Below the pieces are notes generated by a model. It saw only the letters and a program-made list of their open reading frames with translations, searched no databases and was not told the DNA's origin. Both the position numbers and the translations under genes were made by a program. A stretch of 64,000 nt of DNA, from positions 1-64,000 of the forward strand of contig CAVQER010000002.1 in assembly GCA_963711595.1 (NCBI GenBank), read 5' to 3'. Shown here piece after piece: positions 27,547 to 36,909 of the stretch (the first letter of the stretch is position 1; each line of letters starts with the position of its first letter). The stretch is from JAUSIF01 sp963711595. GTDB taxonomy: Bacteria > Pseudomonadota > Alphaproteobacteria > Rhizobiales > Xanthobacteraceae.

Positions 27547-27868
27547 TGCGGGTCCCGTTCGCGGCGTGCGGGTCTATGAATTACGCGTGACCGGAATCGT
27601 GCCGCTCTCCCATGCAGACCTTCGACTTGGTATGGTAAATGCCGGGTTAACTTGCGCTGACGGATCGTTAAAGGGGCGGTATCGCGGTCTGCGGCGGGCT
27701 GCCACCAACGCGATTGTCCGGCGGAGTGCCGTGTTCATGCGGTCGAAGGAAAGAGAAAGTAGCTTCGCCTGAGCCCGCTTGATCGCGATCGCCGCGGCGA
27801 AACGACCCGTCGATGACTCGACCGCACGGGGCTACTGCCCCGGCTAGCCGGGAATGCGAGGAGGGAAA
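27547..27868. other. Divergent intergenic region, PodJ-like gene / acyl-CoA dehydrogenase
   Basis: No gene is supported. The space must hold the promoters of both the PodJ-like gene and the beta-oxidation operon. I could not pick a FadR/PsrA-type palindrome or a clear -35/-10 pair by eye. A strong GAGGAGGG ribosome-binding site just before 27869 belongs to the dehydrogenase gene. Confidence 0.5.
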
Positions 27869-29662
27869 ATGCCGAGCTACAAGGCCCCCGTGGACGACGT
27901 TCTGTTTCTCTTGAACGACGTCTTTCACATCGAACGCTACGGAAACGTGCCTGGCTTCGCGGACGCGAGCCCGGACATGGTGGCCGCCATCCTCGCTGAA
28001 GGAGGCAAGCTGTGCGAACAGACGCTCGCACCCCTCAATCGCGTGGGCGACATCGAGGGCTGCACGCGCAATGCCGATGGATCGGTGACGACGCCGAAGG
28101 GATTCAAGGAGGCATATCGGGCGGTGGCCGAAGGCGGCTGGATCGGTCTTTCCGCCGAAGCCGAATATGGCGGGCAGGGGCTTCCGCACACACTTTCCGC
28201 GGTCATGAACGAATTTTTCAATTCCGCGAACATGGCCTTCGCCATGTACCCGGGACTGTCACAAGGGGCCTATGCCGCTCTGCGTCTGCACGGAACCGAG
28301 GAACTGCGAAAGACCTATCTGCCGAAGCTCGCCTCAGGCGAGTGGTCGGGCACGATGAACCTCACGGAGCCGCATTGCGGCACCGACCTCGGCATGATCC
28401 GCACCAAGGCCGCAAAGCAATCCGACGGAAGCTACAAAATCACCGGCACCAAGATTTTCATCTCCGCCGGCGAGCACGATCTTACTTCCAATATCATTCA
28501 CCTCGTTCTCGCGCGCATCGAGGGTGCTCCTGCGGGCACGAAGGGTATTTCGCTTTTCGTGGTGCCGAAATTTCTGCTGAAACCAGATAACACGGTCGGC
28601 GCGCGGAACGGTGTCGCCTGCGGCTCCATCGAAGAGAAGATGGGGATTCACGGCAACTCGACTTGCGTAATGAATTACGACAGCGCCACCGGCTGGTTGG
28701 TCGGCGAAGAGAATCGCGGGCTGCCGGCCATGTTCACGATGATGAACGAGGCGCGGCTCGGCGTCGGCATCCAGGGCCTGTCGCTTTCCGAAGTCGCGTA
28801 CCAGAACGCGGTGACCTACGCGAGGGAGCGGCTGCAAGGACGCTCGCTGACCGGGCCGAAATTTCCTGACAAGCCAGCCGACCCTATCATCGTGCATCCC
28901 GATATCCGTCGCACGCTGCTGACGATCCGCGCTTTCAACGAGGCTGCGCGTGCACTCGTGCTCTGGACGGCGCTGCAGGGCGATCTCTCCGTTCGGGCCG
29001 AAGACGACAAGCTGCGCCAGTCTGCCGACGACTACATGGGCCTGATCACGCCGGTGATCAAAGGAGTGCTCACCGACAAAGGTTTCGAGAACACCGTACT
29101 CGCCCAGCAGGTGTTTGGCGGCCATGGCTACATCGCCGAACACGGAATGGAGCAGTTCGTCCGCGATGCGCGAATCGCGATGATCTATGAGGGTGCCAAC
29201 GGCATCCAAGCGCTCGATCTTGTTGGTCGCAAGCTCGGCAAGGATGGTGGCCGCGCGGCCATGGCGTTCTTCGGCGAGGTGCAGGCGTTCGTGAAGAGCC
29301 ACGCCAACGATGAATCGATGAAGCCATATATTGCGCCGTTGCAAGCAGCGCTCGGTGACCTGCAAAAGGCCACAACCTGGTTCATGCAGAACGCCCTGCA
29401 AAAGCCGGACAACGCCGGCGCGGGCTCCTACGACTACATGCACCTCTTTGGCTTGGTCGCCCTTGGTTACATGTGGGCGCAAATGGCCAAGGCAGCCCTT
29501 GCGGGCAAAGGCAAGGGGAACGGGGCTTCCGGGGCCATGGACGCCAAGCTCACGACCGGCAGGTTTTTCATGGAACGCATGCTTCCCGAGACGGGCACGC
29601 ACCTGGCCAGGATCCAGGCGGGTGCCGGGACGGTCATGGAATTGCCGGCCGACGCATTCTAG
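27869..29662 (+). CDS. Acyl-CoA dehydrogenase (long form with C-terminal extension)
   Basis: The first oxidation of fatty-acid beta-oxidation: FAD-dependent formation of trans-2-enoyl-CoA. The 597-residue product has the N-terminal Acyl-CoA_dh_N extension (YKAPVDDVLFLLNDVFHIER), the central FAD/acyl-CoA domain (MNLTEPHCGTDLGMIRTKA, TGTKIFISAGEHDL), the C-terminal four-helix domain with the catalytic base Glu441 in MIYEGANGIQALDLVGRK, and the extra C-terminal domain of the DmdC-like subfamily. The ATG at 27869 follows a strong GAGGAGGG. It heads an operon with a thiolase, a cupin and a FadB-type protein. Confidence 0.93.
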   Translation: MPSYKAPVDDVLFLLNDVFHIERYGNVPGFADASPDMVAAILAEGGKLCEQTLAPLNRVGDIEGCTRNADGSVTTPKGFKEAYRAVAEGGWIGLSAEAEYGGQGLPHTLSAVMNEFFNSANMAFAMYPGLSQGAYAALRLHGTEELRKTYLPKLASGEWSGTMNLTEPHCGTDLGMIRTKAAKQSDGSYKITGTKIFISAGEHDLTSNIIHLVLARIEGAPAGTKGISLFVVPKFLLKPDNTVGARNGVACGSIEEKMGIHGNSTCVMNYDSATGWLVGEENRGLPAMFTMMNEARLGVGIQGLSLSEVAYQNAVTYARERLQGRSLTGPKFPDKPADPIIVHPDIRRTLLTIRAFNEAARALVLWTALQGDLSVRAEDDKLRQSADDYMGLITPVIKGVLTDKGFENTVLAQQVFGGHGYIAEHGMEQFVRDARIAMIYEGANGIQALDLVGRKLGKDGGRAAMAFFGEVQAFVKSHANDESMKPYIAPLQAALGDLQKATTWFMQNALQKPDNAGAGSYDYMHLFGLVALGYMWAQMAKAALAGKGKGNGASGAMDAKLTTGRFFMERMLPETGTHLARIQAGAGTVMELPADAF

Positions 29663-29742
29663 GGACTCCCGCCTGGCCCCTCCGTCGGGCGATACTACAT
29701 CAAGCTGGTAGAGCACCCGGCAACGGGGGAAGGTAGGAGGCC

Positions 29743-30951
29743 ATGTCCGACGCATTCATCTACGATCACGTCCGTACCCCTCGCGGCCGCGGCAAGGCAG
29801 ATGGGTCGCTGCACGAGGTCACCGCGTTGGAGCTGGCGCGCCAAAGCCTCGTCGCGATCAAGGAGCGCAACGAACTCGATCCGCTTCTCGTCGAAGACGT
29901 AGTCCTCGGCTGCGTTGATCCTGTGGGCGAAGCCGGCAGCGATATCGCGCGGGCGGCGGCGATCGCCGCCGACTACGGCAAGGAAGTCCCGGGCATCCAG
30001 ATCAACCGGTTTTGCGCATCAGGCCTTGAGGCCGTGAACTTCGCCGCGGCACAAGTCATGTCGGGTGCCAAGGAAATGACGATTGGTGGCGGCGTTGAGT
30101 CGATGTCCCGTGTCGGCATCGGCGCCTCGGGTGGCGCCTGGCCGGTCGATCCGTCGATTGCGATCAAATCCTACTTCATGCCGCAGGGCGTTTCCGCCGA
30201 TCTCATCGCCACAAAATACGGTTTCTCGCGCGACGACGTCGATCAATACGCGGTGCAAAGCCAGAAGCGTGCGGCCAAGGCGTGGGAAGACGGACGCTTC
30301 AAGAATTCGGTCGTTCCCGTTGAGGACGTGAACGGTCTCACGATCCTCGACAAGGACGAGCACATGCGGCCTACGACCGACATGCAGTCGCTCGCGCAGC
30401 TGAAGCCTTCGTTCGTGCAGATGGGGGAGTTCGGTGGCTTCGACGCGGTGGCGATCCAGGCGCATCCCGACGTTGAGTATGTCAAGCACGTGCACCACGC
30501 CGGCAACTCGTCGGGCATCGTGGATGGCGCGGCGGCGGTGCTTGTTGGCTCGAAGGCTGGCGGCTCCGCTGCCAATTTAAAGCCGCGCGCAAAGATCCGC
30601 GCTTATGCCTCGATCGGGTCCGATCCGGCGCTGATGCTCACGGGGCCGATCGACGTCACCGAGCGCGTCTTGAAGAAAGCCAAGATGAAACTCGAGGACA
30701 TCGATCTCATCGAGATCAACGAGGCATTTGCCGCAGTCGTGCTCCGCTTCATGCAGCATTTCGGCATCGACGATAAGCGCGTGAATGTGAACGGCGGCGC
30801 GATTGCGATGGGCCACCCGCTCGGCGCGACCGGCGCGATGATTCTCGGCACCGCGCTCGACGAGCTCGAGCGCACCGGCAAGTCCACCGCGCTGGTGACG
30901 CTTTGCATCGGCGCGGGAATGGGTACTGCGACGATCATCGAGCGAGTCTGA
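29743..30951 (+). CDS. Acetyl-CoA C-acyltransferase (thiolase)
   Basis: Thiolytic cleavage of 3-ketoacyl-CoA to acetyl-CoA and a shortened acyl-CoA, the last step of beta-oxidation. The 402-residue protein has all three catalytic signatures: nucleophile Cys91 in NRFCASGLEAV, His358 in NGGAIAMGHPLGATG and Cys388 in TLCIGAGMGTA, plus GGGVESMSRV. The ATG at 29743 follows GGTAGGAGGCC. It lies 80 bases after the dehydrogenase gene and ends one base before the cupin start, so it is in one operon. Confidence 0.95.
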   Translation: MSDAFIYDHVRTPRGRGKADGSLHEVTALELARQSLVAIKERNELDPLLVEDVVLGCVDPVGEAGSDIARAAAIAADYGKEVPGIQINRFCASGLEAVNFAAAQVMSGAKEMTIGGGVESMSRVGIGASGGAWPVDPSIAIKSYFMPQGVSADLIATKYGFSRDDVDQYAVQSQKRAAKAWEDGRFKNSVVPVEDVNGLTILDKDEHMRPTTDMQSLAQLKPSFVQMGEFGGFDAVAIQAHPDVEYVKHVHHAGNSSGIVDGAAAVLVGSKAGGSAANLKPRAKIRAYASIGSDPALMLTGPIDVTERVLKKAKMKLEDIDLIEINEAFAAVVLRFMQHFGIDDKRVNVNGGAIAMGHPLGATGAMILGTALDELERTGKSTALVTLCIGAGMGTATIIERV

Positions 30952-30952
30952 G

Positions 30953-31411
30953 GTGCCCAAGATAGATATCAACCGCGCGACAGTGCGGACGGGGAGCTCC
31001 TATCCGGCTGCCTTTCAGCACGTCGTGCAGGGTCGCGAGAAACGATCACTTGGAACTCTTGCGGGCCTGACGCAATTCGGCGTCAACATCACCCGCCTGA
31101 AGCCGGAAGCCGCCTCCGCATTGCGCCACTGGCACGAGCGCGAGGACGAGTTCGTCTATGTGCTCGAAGGCGAACTCGTATTGATCGACGATGGCGGCGA
31201 GACGGTAATGAAGGCCGGCGACGCGGCCGGCTTTAGGGCCGGTGAGCCGAACGGACATCATCTGGTCAACAAGTCGGGCGGCGACGCCGTCTATCTGGAG
31301 ATCGGTACCCGCGCCCCGGTCGAGCGCGCGCACTATCCGGACATCGACCTGGTCCACGAGAAGGACGTGCGGGGCGGTCAATTCAAGCACAGATCCGGCG
31401 AGCCCTATTGA
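30953..31411 (+). CDS. Cupin-domain protein, 152 residues
   Basis: The GTG at 30953 lies one base after the thiolase stop. The protein has a single cupin barrel: motif 1 as HWHEREDEFVYVLEGELVLI (residues 59-78) and motif 2 as GDAAGFRAGEPNGHHLVNKS (about 90-109), with His59, His61, Glu65 and a later His as likely metal ligands. Related proteins are annotated as cupins without known reaction; they may bind or isomerise a small acid. Placement inside a beta-oxidation operon suggests a link to acyl-CoA or fatty-acid metabolism, by context only. Confidence 0.85.
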   Translation: MPKIDINRATVRTGSSYPAAFQHVVQGREKRSLGTLAGLTQFGVNITRLKPEAASALRHWHEREDEFVYVLEGELVLIDDGGETVMKAGDAAGFRAGEPNGHHLVNKSGGDAVYLEIGTRAPVERAHYPDIDLVHEKDVRGGQFKHRSGEPY

Positions 31412-31429
31412 GATGATGCGGAGCAGGTC

Positions 31430-33643
31430 ATGACCTACAAGAACTTCAAACTCGACATCGACTCCGACGGCATCGGCCTCGTCACATGGAACATGCCGGG
31501 ACGCTCCATGAATGTCTTCACCGTGGAGGTGATGGACGAGCTGAACGACATCGTCGAGAAAGTCGCAAACGATACGGCGATCAAGGGCGCGGTAGTCACC
31601 TCCGGAAAGGACGCGTTTTCCGGCGGCGCCGATCTCACCATGCTCGAGAGCTTGTCTAATGTGATCAAGGAGATCGACAAGGCCAAGGACAAGAAACTCG
31701 CGATGCAGGAATTCTTCGACCAGTCGCGCAAGATGTCGATCATCTATCGGCGGTTGGAGACAAGCGGCAAGCCCTGGGTCGCGGCGATCAACGGCACGGC
31801 CATGGGCGGCGCGTTCGAACTGGCTCTCGCGTGCCACCACCGGGTGGCGTCGGAGAACGAGAAGACCCGGCTCGGATTGCCCGAAGTAAAGGTCGGCCTG
31901 TTCCCGGGCGCCGGCGGCACGCAGCGCCTGCCACGCATGATTCCAGCCGCCGATGCACTGCAGATCATGTTGCGCGGCGACCAGATCCGGCTCGATCGCG
32001 CGAAGCAGATGAAGCTCGTCGACGAGGTCGTTCCGCAGGACAAGCTCGTCGAAACCGCGAAGGCCTGGATCAAGGGCGGCGGCAAGGCCGTGCAGCCCTG
32101 GGATCAGGAGGGCTTCAAGCTTCCCGGCGGCCCCGTCTATTCGAAGGCCGGCATGATGGTTTGGCCGCCCGCGAACGCGATTTACCGCCGTGAGACCTAT
32201 GACAACTATCCCGGTGCGCGGGCGATCTTGAAGAGCACCTATGAGGGGCTTCTCGTTCCGATCGACCAGGGTTTACGCATCGAATCGCGCTATTTCGCGA
32301 ACGTGCTGCGCACGCGCGAAGCGGCCGCGATGATCCGTACGTTGTTCGTTTCCATGCAGGAGTTGAACAAGGGCGCGCGCCGACCGACCAATGTTGCGCC
32401 GACGAAGCTCAAGAAGGTCGCCGTGCTGGGCGCGGGCTTTATGGGCGCGGGGATCGCCTACGTCACGGCTTCCGCCGGCATCGACGTCGTGCTTGTCGAC
32501 AAGGATCAGGCGTCCGCCGACAAGGGCAAAAGCCTTTCCGACAAGCTGATCTCCGACCAGGTCAAGAAGGGCCGCGCCAAGCCCGCCGACAAGGACGCGC
32601 TCCTCGCCCGCATCAAGGCGACCGCCGATTACAAGGATATCGCCGACGCCGACCTCGTGATCGAAGCCGTGTTCGAGGATCGCAAGGTCAAGGCCGAAGT
32701 CCTCGGCAAGGCGGAGGCGGTGCTTGGCGACAAGGTCATCTTCGGCTCCAACACCTCAACTCTTCCGATCACCTCGCTCGCCGAATTGTCCAAGCGCCCC
32801 GACCGCTTTGTCGGCATCCACTTCTTCTCACCGGTCGAGAGGATGATGCTGGTCGAAGTGATCAAGGGTAAGAAGACCGGCGACGAGGCGATCGCGGTCG
32901 CGCTCGACTATGTGCGCGCAATCAAGAAGACTCCGATCGTCGTGAACGACAGCCGCGGCTTCTTCACTTCGCGCGTGGTCGGCACCTACATCCGCGAAGG
33001 GCACCTGATGCTCACGGAAGGCGTGCCTGCGGCGATGGTCGAGAACGTGGGGCGGATGGCCGGCATGCCGGTCGGACCGCTTTCGCTGAACGACGAAGTC
33101 GCCGTCGACCTGGCCTGGAAGATTCTGCAGGCCACCAAGGCCGACCTCGGCGCTGATCTGATCGATCCACGGCAGGAAGCGCTGCTCGAAGAGATGGTCG
33201 TCAAGCGCGGCCGCCTCGGTCGCAAGAACGGCAAGGGCTTCTATGATTATCCGGAGAACGCGCCGAAGCGCCTTTGGCCCGGTCTGGTCGAAGTCGCCGG
33301 CGAGCCGCGTCCGGCGGAAACCTTCAGCGTCGAGGAGCTGAAGCAGCGCTTCCTCGCGATGCAGGCGCTGGAAACCGCACGCTGCGTGGAGGAGGGCGTG
33401 ATCACAGATGTACGCGACGCGGACGTCGGCGGGATTCTGGGCTTCGGCTACGCGCCGTTCACGGGCGGGCCGCTCTCGTACATCGATGGCATGGGCGTGA
33501 AGGAGTTTGTCGCACTTTGCGAGCGGCTAGCCGGGCGGCACGGAGATCGCTTCAAGCCGGCGCCACTGCTTGTGGACATGGCGAAGAAGGGTGAGACGTT
33601 CTACTCGCGCTTCGCGCCGCCTGCGGGGAAGCGGGCGGCCTGA
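31430..33643 (+). CDS. 3-hydroxyacyl-CoA dehydrogenase / enoyl-CoA hydratase (FadB/FadJ type)
   Basis: A bifunctional 737-residue enzyme that hydrates enoyl-CoA and oxidises the resulting 3-hydroxyacyl-CoA with NAD. The N-terminal crotonase domain (1 to about 250) has SGGADLTMLES and AINGTAMGGAFELALACHHR with GLPEVKVGLFPGAGGTQRLP. The NAD-binding domain starts near residue 325 with KKVAVLGAGFMGAGIAYV, contains SNTSTLPITSLA and HFFSPVERMMLVEVI, and is followed by two 3HCDH C-terminal domains (DSRGFFTSRVVGTYIREG). It completes the beta-oxidation operon 27.9-33.6 kb. Confidence 0.95.
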   Translation: MTYKNFKLDIDSDGIGLVTWNMPGRSMNVFTVEVMDELNDIVEKVANDTAIKGAVVTSGKDAFSGGADLTMLESLSNVIKEIDKAKDKKLAMQEFFDQSRKMSIIYRRLETSGKPWVAAINGTAMGGAFELALACHHRVASENEKTRLGLPEVKVGLFPGAGGTQRLPRMIPAADALQIMLRGDQIRLDRAKQMKLVDEVVPQDKLVETAKAWIKGGGKAVQPWDQEGFKLPGGPVYSKAGMMVWPPANAIYRRETYDNYPGARAILKSTYEGLLVPIDQGLRIESRYFANVLRTREAAAMIRTLFVSMQELNKGARRPTNVAPTKLKKVAVLGAGFMGAGIAYVTASAGIDVVLVDKDQASADKGKSLSDKLISDQVKKGRAKPADKDALLARIKATADYKDIADADLVIEAVFEDRKVKAEVLGKAEAVLGDKVIFGSNTSTLPITSLAELSKRPDRFVGIHFFSPVERMMLVEVIKGKKTGDEAIAVALDYVRAIKKTPIVVNDSRGFFTSRVVGTYIREGHLMLTEGVPAAMVENVGRMAGMPVGPLSLNDEVAVDLAWKILQATKADLGADLIDPRQEALLEEMVVKRGRLGRKNGKGFYDYPENAPKRLWPGLVEVAGEPRPAETFSVEELKQRFLAMQALETARCVEEGVITDVRDADVGGILGFGYAPFTGGPLSYIDGMGVKEFVALCERLAGRHGDRFKPAPLLVDMAKKGETFYSRFAPPAGKRAA

Positions 33644-33650
33644 ACCGTCA

Positions 33651-34027
33651 TCAGCGCGACATCGCTCCAGAAATCCAGAAGAAGAGGGCGATCAGCCACA
33701 TCGCGATCGATATGATCGCGGTGTATTGCGCGAAAGTGAAGTAGGCATCCCGCAGCACGGTCGACGCAGCCCATTGCGCGTAGCGTTCCGGCGGCCGGAA
33801 TTCCTTCGGCAGCATGATCCACATTTCGGTTCGTTTGTAATTCTGGGTGAGGGCGTATCGCGCCTTTAGAATCAGGATGAAGGTCATCATCAATGTGAGC
33901 AGGCCGCCAGCCTGAAACATGGTCTTCGGGCCGCCCATTCCCATCATGACACAGACGATTGCCAGGACTCCGAAATCCGCACGCGCGCGCCACCAATTCA
34001 AATGCGGCTTTTCGCATCTCTTCCATG
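33651..34027 (-). pseudogene. Small two-helix membrane protein, N-terminal frameshift
   Basis: From the ATG at 34027 the frame starts MEEMRKAAFE; one extra base near 34003 then moves it to LNWWRARADFGVLAIVCVMM, which continues with LLTLMMTFILILKARYAL, the conserved-looking RTEMWIMLPKEFRPPERYAQ and a last membrane helix. If the indel is an error the protein has about 125 residues. If it is real, translation could start at a TTG at 34001. It lies downstream of two other small membrane-protein genes on the same strand. No function known. Confidence 0.6.
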
Positions 34028-34148
34028 AGGGCGCCCCCGGATTGAAGAGTCCTGGAAATCCGACCGCTCGTAAACTCTAGCACAATCAGTCTGCCGGCCG
34101 CCGACGCAATTGGCGCGCACGGCATCACGAGAATTAGGCTAAAATGAC

Positions 34149-34469
34149 CTAGAGCCGGTACTGGAAGAAATTGAAAACGGCGGGCAGTGACAGCAACGCC
34201 ACCCCGGCCAACCACATCCACATCGACAATTCGGTCAATTCCTTCGCTCCGATCCAGCGTTCATATAGCGCCGCCGGAACACCGCCCAGCATCAACGTGA
34301 GCGTCGAGAGCAGCAGCGATGACACGAAGAAGATGACGGCGATGCTGTCAGTCAAAAAAGCGGGCGACAGGATCACCACGAAGGGCAGGACTGCAATGAC
34401 GAACGGCGAAAAGATTCCATTGATGGTAGCGAACAGCATGATGGCGATGATGTAGGGCTGCCGGCTCAT
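34149..34469 (-). CDS. Hypothetical inner-membrane protein, 106 residues
   Basis: Four hydrophobic segments (YIIAIMLFATINGIFSPF, VIAVLPFVVILSPAF, IAVIFFVSSLLLSTLTLML and WMWLAGVALLSLPAVFNFF) make this an integral membrane protein with short loops and no charged motif. Its start overlaps the stop of the upstream gene (34466) by 4 bases, so they are coupled. I do not recognise a function; a cation-transport accessory role would be a guess. Confidence 0.65.
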   Translation of the reverse strand: MSRQPYIIAIMLFATINGIFSPFVIAVLPFVVILSPAFLTDSIAVIFFVSSLLLSTLTLMLGGVPAALYERWIGAKELTELSMWMWLAGVALLSLPAVFNFFQYRL

Positions 34470-34783
34470 GATCCGGAGACCCCGGTGGCCGGTAACGCAC
34501 CGAGGTTCGCAACCACCGTCAGAAACACGATCCGCGCAGCGAGCAGCCAGACGAACGCGAACAAGAGCACGACGATCGGCGGCACCGACCGCGGCGTGAC
34601 ATAAGCCACCGCTTTCAGCACCGGATCGGTAAGCCGCACAAACGCACGCCAGATGTAATTTCGCGACTGCGGGTCGAAAAAGAAACTAAGCATCAGGCGC
34701 CCAAGCAGCGTGTACATCAGCGCCGCCAGAACGAAGTTCGGCAGGTGGAACCACCATTGGGCGATGACGGGATTCGAACTCAC
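34466..34783 (-). CDS. YggT-like membrane protein, 105 residues
   Basis: The protein has a membrane segment at LPNFVLAALMYTLLGRLMLS, the signature-like RNYIWRAFVRLTDPVLKAVAY (similar to the W-R-x-x-x-x-x-TDPVLxPxR of the YggT family) and a C-terminal helix (PPIVVLLFAFVWLLAARIVF). The start is uncertain; a GTG at 34783 fits the frame. The bases over the first codons chance to resemble a tRNA T-arm (see rejected items). It is coupled to the next gene by ATGA. Confidence 0.6.
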   Translation of the reverse strand: MSSNPVIAQWWFHLPNFVLAALMYTLLGRLMLSFFFDPQSRNYIWRAFVRLTDPVLKAVAYVTPRSVPPIVVLLFAFVWLLAARIVFLTVVANLGALPATGVSGS

Positions 34784-34843
34784 GGCAATCTCGTTTGCTT
34801 GCGCGCCGGTTCAAGCACGTTCGCATCTTCAAGGGAAAGGCAA

Positions 34844-34872
34844 AGAAAAAGGCGGGGTCCGGAGGACCCCGC
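34844..34872 (-). terminator. Rho-independent terminator of the symporter operon
   Basis: On the minus strand a perfect 9-bp stem GCGGGGTCC/GGACCCCGC with a 3-base loop is followed by CTTTTTCTTTG. It lies about 20 bases after the symporter stop codon. Confidence 0.85.
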
Positions 34873-34892
34873 CGATCTTGTAGGCCCGAGGG

Positions 34893-36758
34893 TCAGTCCT
34901 TCTCTACAAGGACCGTCCGACCGCGCGGCTTGCGGATCTCGTCGACGAAGGCTTGCATCTCCTTCGACGGTTCCTTGCCCATAAGGCTGACGACGATGAT
35001 CACCAGGAAGCCCAGCGGCATCCCCAACAATCCGCAGTTGATGTTGTTGAGGTCGAACCATCCGACTTTGTTGGCCATCGGGTGGGCGAGTGTCGGCCAA
35101 CTCTCCATGGCGTTGGGCAGCGCCATGGCTTTTGCGATGTCGACGAGCGGCTGGCCCGTGATCGGATTGATCAGCGAGCTCATGCCGGCATACTTCACGC
35201 CGAAGCCCGGGAAATAGCGGGTGACGACGAGATAGAAGATGCACAGGCCAAACCCTGCGATCATTCCGCAGATAGCGCCTGCCGTTGTCGATCGCTTCCA
35301 CCAGATGCCCATGACCAGGGTCGGGAAGTTACCGGCCATGGCGAGCGAGAATGCCCAGCCGACCATGGCTAGAATGTCCGACGGTCTAGTCGCGGCGGTA
35401 GCGGCCGCACCCACGGCAACGAAGAACAAAAGAACGCGCGCTACCGTCAGCCGACGTATGGTCGGGGCGTTCGGCGCGAGCATCTTGTAGTAGATGTCGT
35501 GGCTCAGTGCATTGGCGATGGCGAGAAGGAGCCCGTCGGCGGTGGAAAGCGCCGCCGCGAGGCCGCCCGCGGCCACCAGGCCCGAGATCACGTACGGAAG
35601 GCCCGCGATCTCCGGCGTGGAGAGCACGATCACGTCCGTATTGATCACGAAGTCCTGCAGTCGGAGCACGCCGGGGTGGCCGGCGATTGCTTTACAGGCG
35701 GCTACGACCGCTTCGAGACTTGCGGCGTTCTTGCCGCAGACTTGGATCAGCCCCAGCTCGCCCCAGCTGAACATCCACGGTCGGATTTGCGAAACATCCC
35801 GGCCGATGATGTTCGTGTAGAGCTCCAGCTTCGAGAACGCCGCATAGGCCGGCGCCGAGAAGTAGAGCAGGAAGATGAAGAACAACGACCACGCCACGGA
35901 CTGGCGCGCCTCACGCACCGAAGGGGTGGTGAAGTAGCGCATCAGGATGTGCGGCAGCGACGCCGTGCCCACCATCATGCAGAAGATAATGCCGAAGAAG
36001 TTGAGCGGGCTGTAATTGATGAAAGGCTGAATGTGCGGTTTGAGCGATCCGGCCGGACAAGAGGCAGCCGTGCACAGCACCGCAAGCCCGTCCTTGACCA
36101 TCTGTCCTTCGCGGGCCGTGATTTCTGCAATCGCCGCGCCGTAGGTGAGTTCGGGGATCGGAATCCCGTAACGTTTGGTGGAGAGGATCACGATCGGCGT
36201 AAGGTAGGCGATGATGAGCACGATGTACTGGGCGATCTGTGTCCAGGTCACCGCGCGCATCCCGCCCAGCATCGCGCAGAGCAGGATGCCGACGAGGCCG
36301 ACGAACACCGCGATCTCGAACTGCATGCCAAGGAAGCGCGAAGCGATGATGCCGGTGCCGTAGATCTGCGCTGTCACGTAAGTAAAGGACGCAGCCACGA
36401 GGACGATCACCGCGAGGAAGCGGGCAAAGTTGCCGCCGAACCGGTACGACATGAAGTCGGGCACGGTATAGGCGCCGAACTTGCGCAGGTACGGTCCGAT
36501 CAGGATCGACACCAGCACGAAGCCGCCGGTCCAGCCGAGCACCCAGGCGATGCCGTCATAGCCGAATAAGAACAACGTACCGGCCATGCCGACGAAGCTA
36601 GCCGCCGACATCCAGTCGGCGCCGGTCGCCATGCCATTGTAGAAGGCCGGCACGCGGCGGCCGGCGACATAGTATTCGGAAACTTGCGCCGTCCGCGTCA
36701 TCACGCCGATGATGGCGTAGACCGCGAGCGTGAAGAACACGAACAGATAGCCGATCAC
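34893..36758 (-). CDS. Sodium:solute symporter (SSS family, VC_2705/ActP-like), probable acetate/monocarboxylate permease
   Basis: A 621-residue, 13- to 14-helix symporter. It begins IGYLFVFFTLAVYAIIGVMT, then the family's VSEYYVAGRRVPAFYNGMAT and GADWMSAASFVG, with later AAALSTADGLLLAIANALSHD and GNFPTLVMGIWWKR, as in acetate permeases. The extra loop after the eighth helix (QVCGKNAASLEAVVAACKAI) fits the VC_2705 subfamily. The GTG start comes directly after the stop of the 45-residue gene. Together with DUF4212, the CrbS/CrbR-like system and the DUF294 protein it forms an acetate-uptake module. Substrate inferred from family and context. Confidence 0.88.
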   Translation of the reverse strand: MIGYLFVFFTLAVYAIIGVMTRTAQVSEYYVAGRRVPAFYNGMATGADWMSAASFVGMAGTLFLFGYDGIAWVLGWTGGFVLVSILIGPYLRKFGAYTVPDFMSYRFGGNFARFLAVIVLVAASFTYVTAQIYGTGIIASRFLGMQFEIAVFVGLVGILLCAMLGGMRAVTWTQIAQYIVLIIAYLTPIVILSTKRYGIPIPELTYGAAIAEITAREGQMVKDGLAVLCTAASCPAGSLKPHIQPFINYSPLNFFGIIFCMMVGTASLPHILMRYFTTPSVREARQSVAWSLFFIFLLYFSAPAYAAFSKLELYTNIIGRDVSQIRPWMFSWGELGLIQVCGKNAASLEAVVAACKAIAGHPGVLRLQDFVINTDVIVLSTPEIAGLPYVISGLVAAGGLAAALSTADGLLLAIANALSHDIYYKMLAPNAPTIRRLTVARVLLFFVAVGAAATAATRPSDILAMVGWAFSLAMAGNFPTLVMGIWWKRSTTAGAICGMIAGFGLCIFYLVVTRYFPGFGVKYAGMSSLINPITGQPLVDIAKAMALPNAMESWPTLAHPMANKVGWFDLNNINCGLLGMPLGFLVIIVVSLMGKEPSKEMQAFVDEIRKPRGRTVLVEKD

Positions 36759-36896
36759 TCAATTCGGTACGCCCAAGTACTCCAGGATCGCGAGTAGGAC
36801 GACGAATGCGATAAAGCCACCCGTATAGGTGCCGTACATTCGGCCGAGCTGTTTATAGAAAGCAGCAGAGGCGTCGGTTTGAGTAGCGGTAGCCAT
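36759..36896 (-). CDS. 45-residue single-helix membrane protein of the symporter operon
   Basis: The ATG at 36896 follows GGGGGATCAG and encodes MATATQTDASAAFYKQLGRM, then one membrane helix ending LLAILEYLGVPN. Its stop abuts the GTG of the symporter and it starts 13 bases after the DUF4212 gene, so all three are one transcript. It has no relation to DUF4212 by eye. A second small subunit of the symporter is likely. Such a short gene is easily missed in annotation. Confidence 0.7.
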   Translation of the reverse strand: MATATQTDASAAFYKQLGRMYGTYTGGFIAFVVLLAILEYLGVPN

Positions 36897-36909
36897 GATC
36901 TGATCCCCC

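Noticed and set aside
34750..34790. Minus-strand sequence resembling a tRNA T-arm and acceptor (GAGTTCGAATCCCGTCATCGCCCA)
   Set aside because: The T-stem has poor pairing, no matching acceptor 5' arm exists within 100 bases, and the bases are better explained as the first codons of the YggT-like protein.
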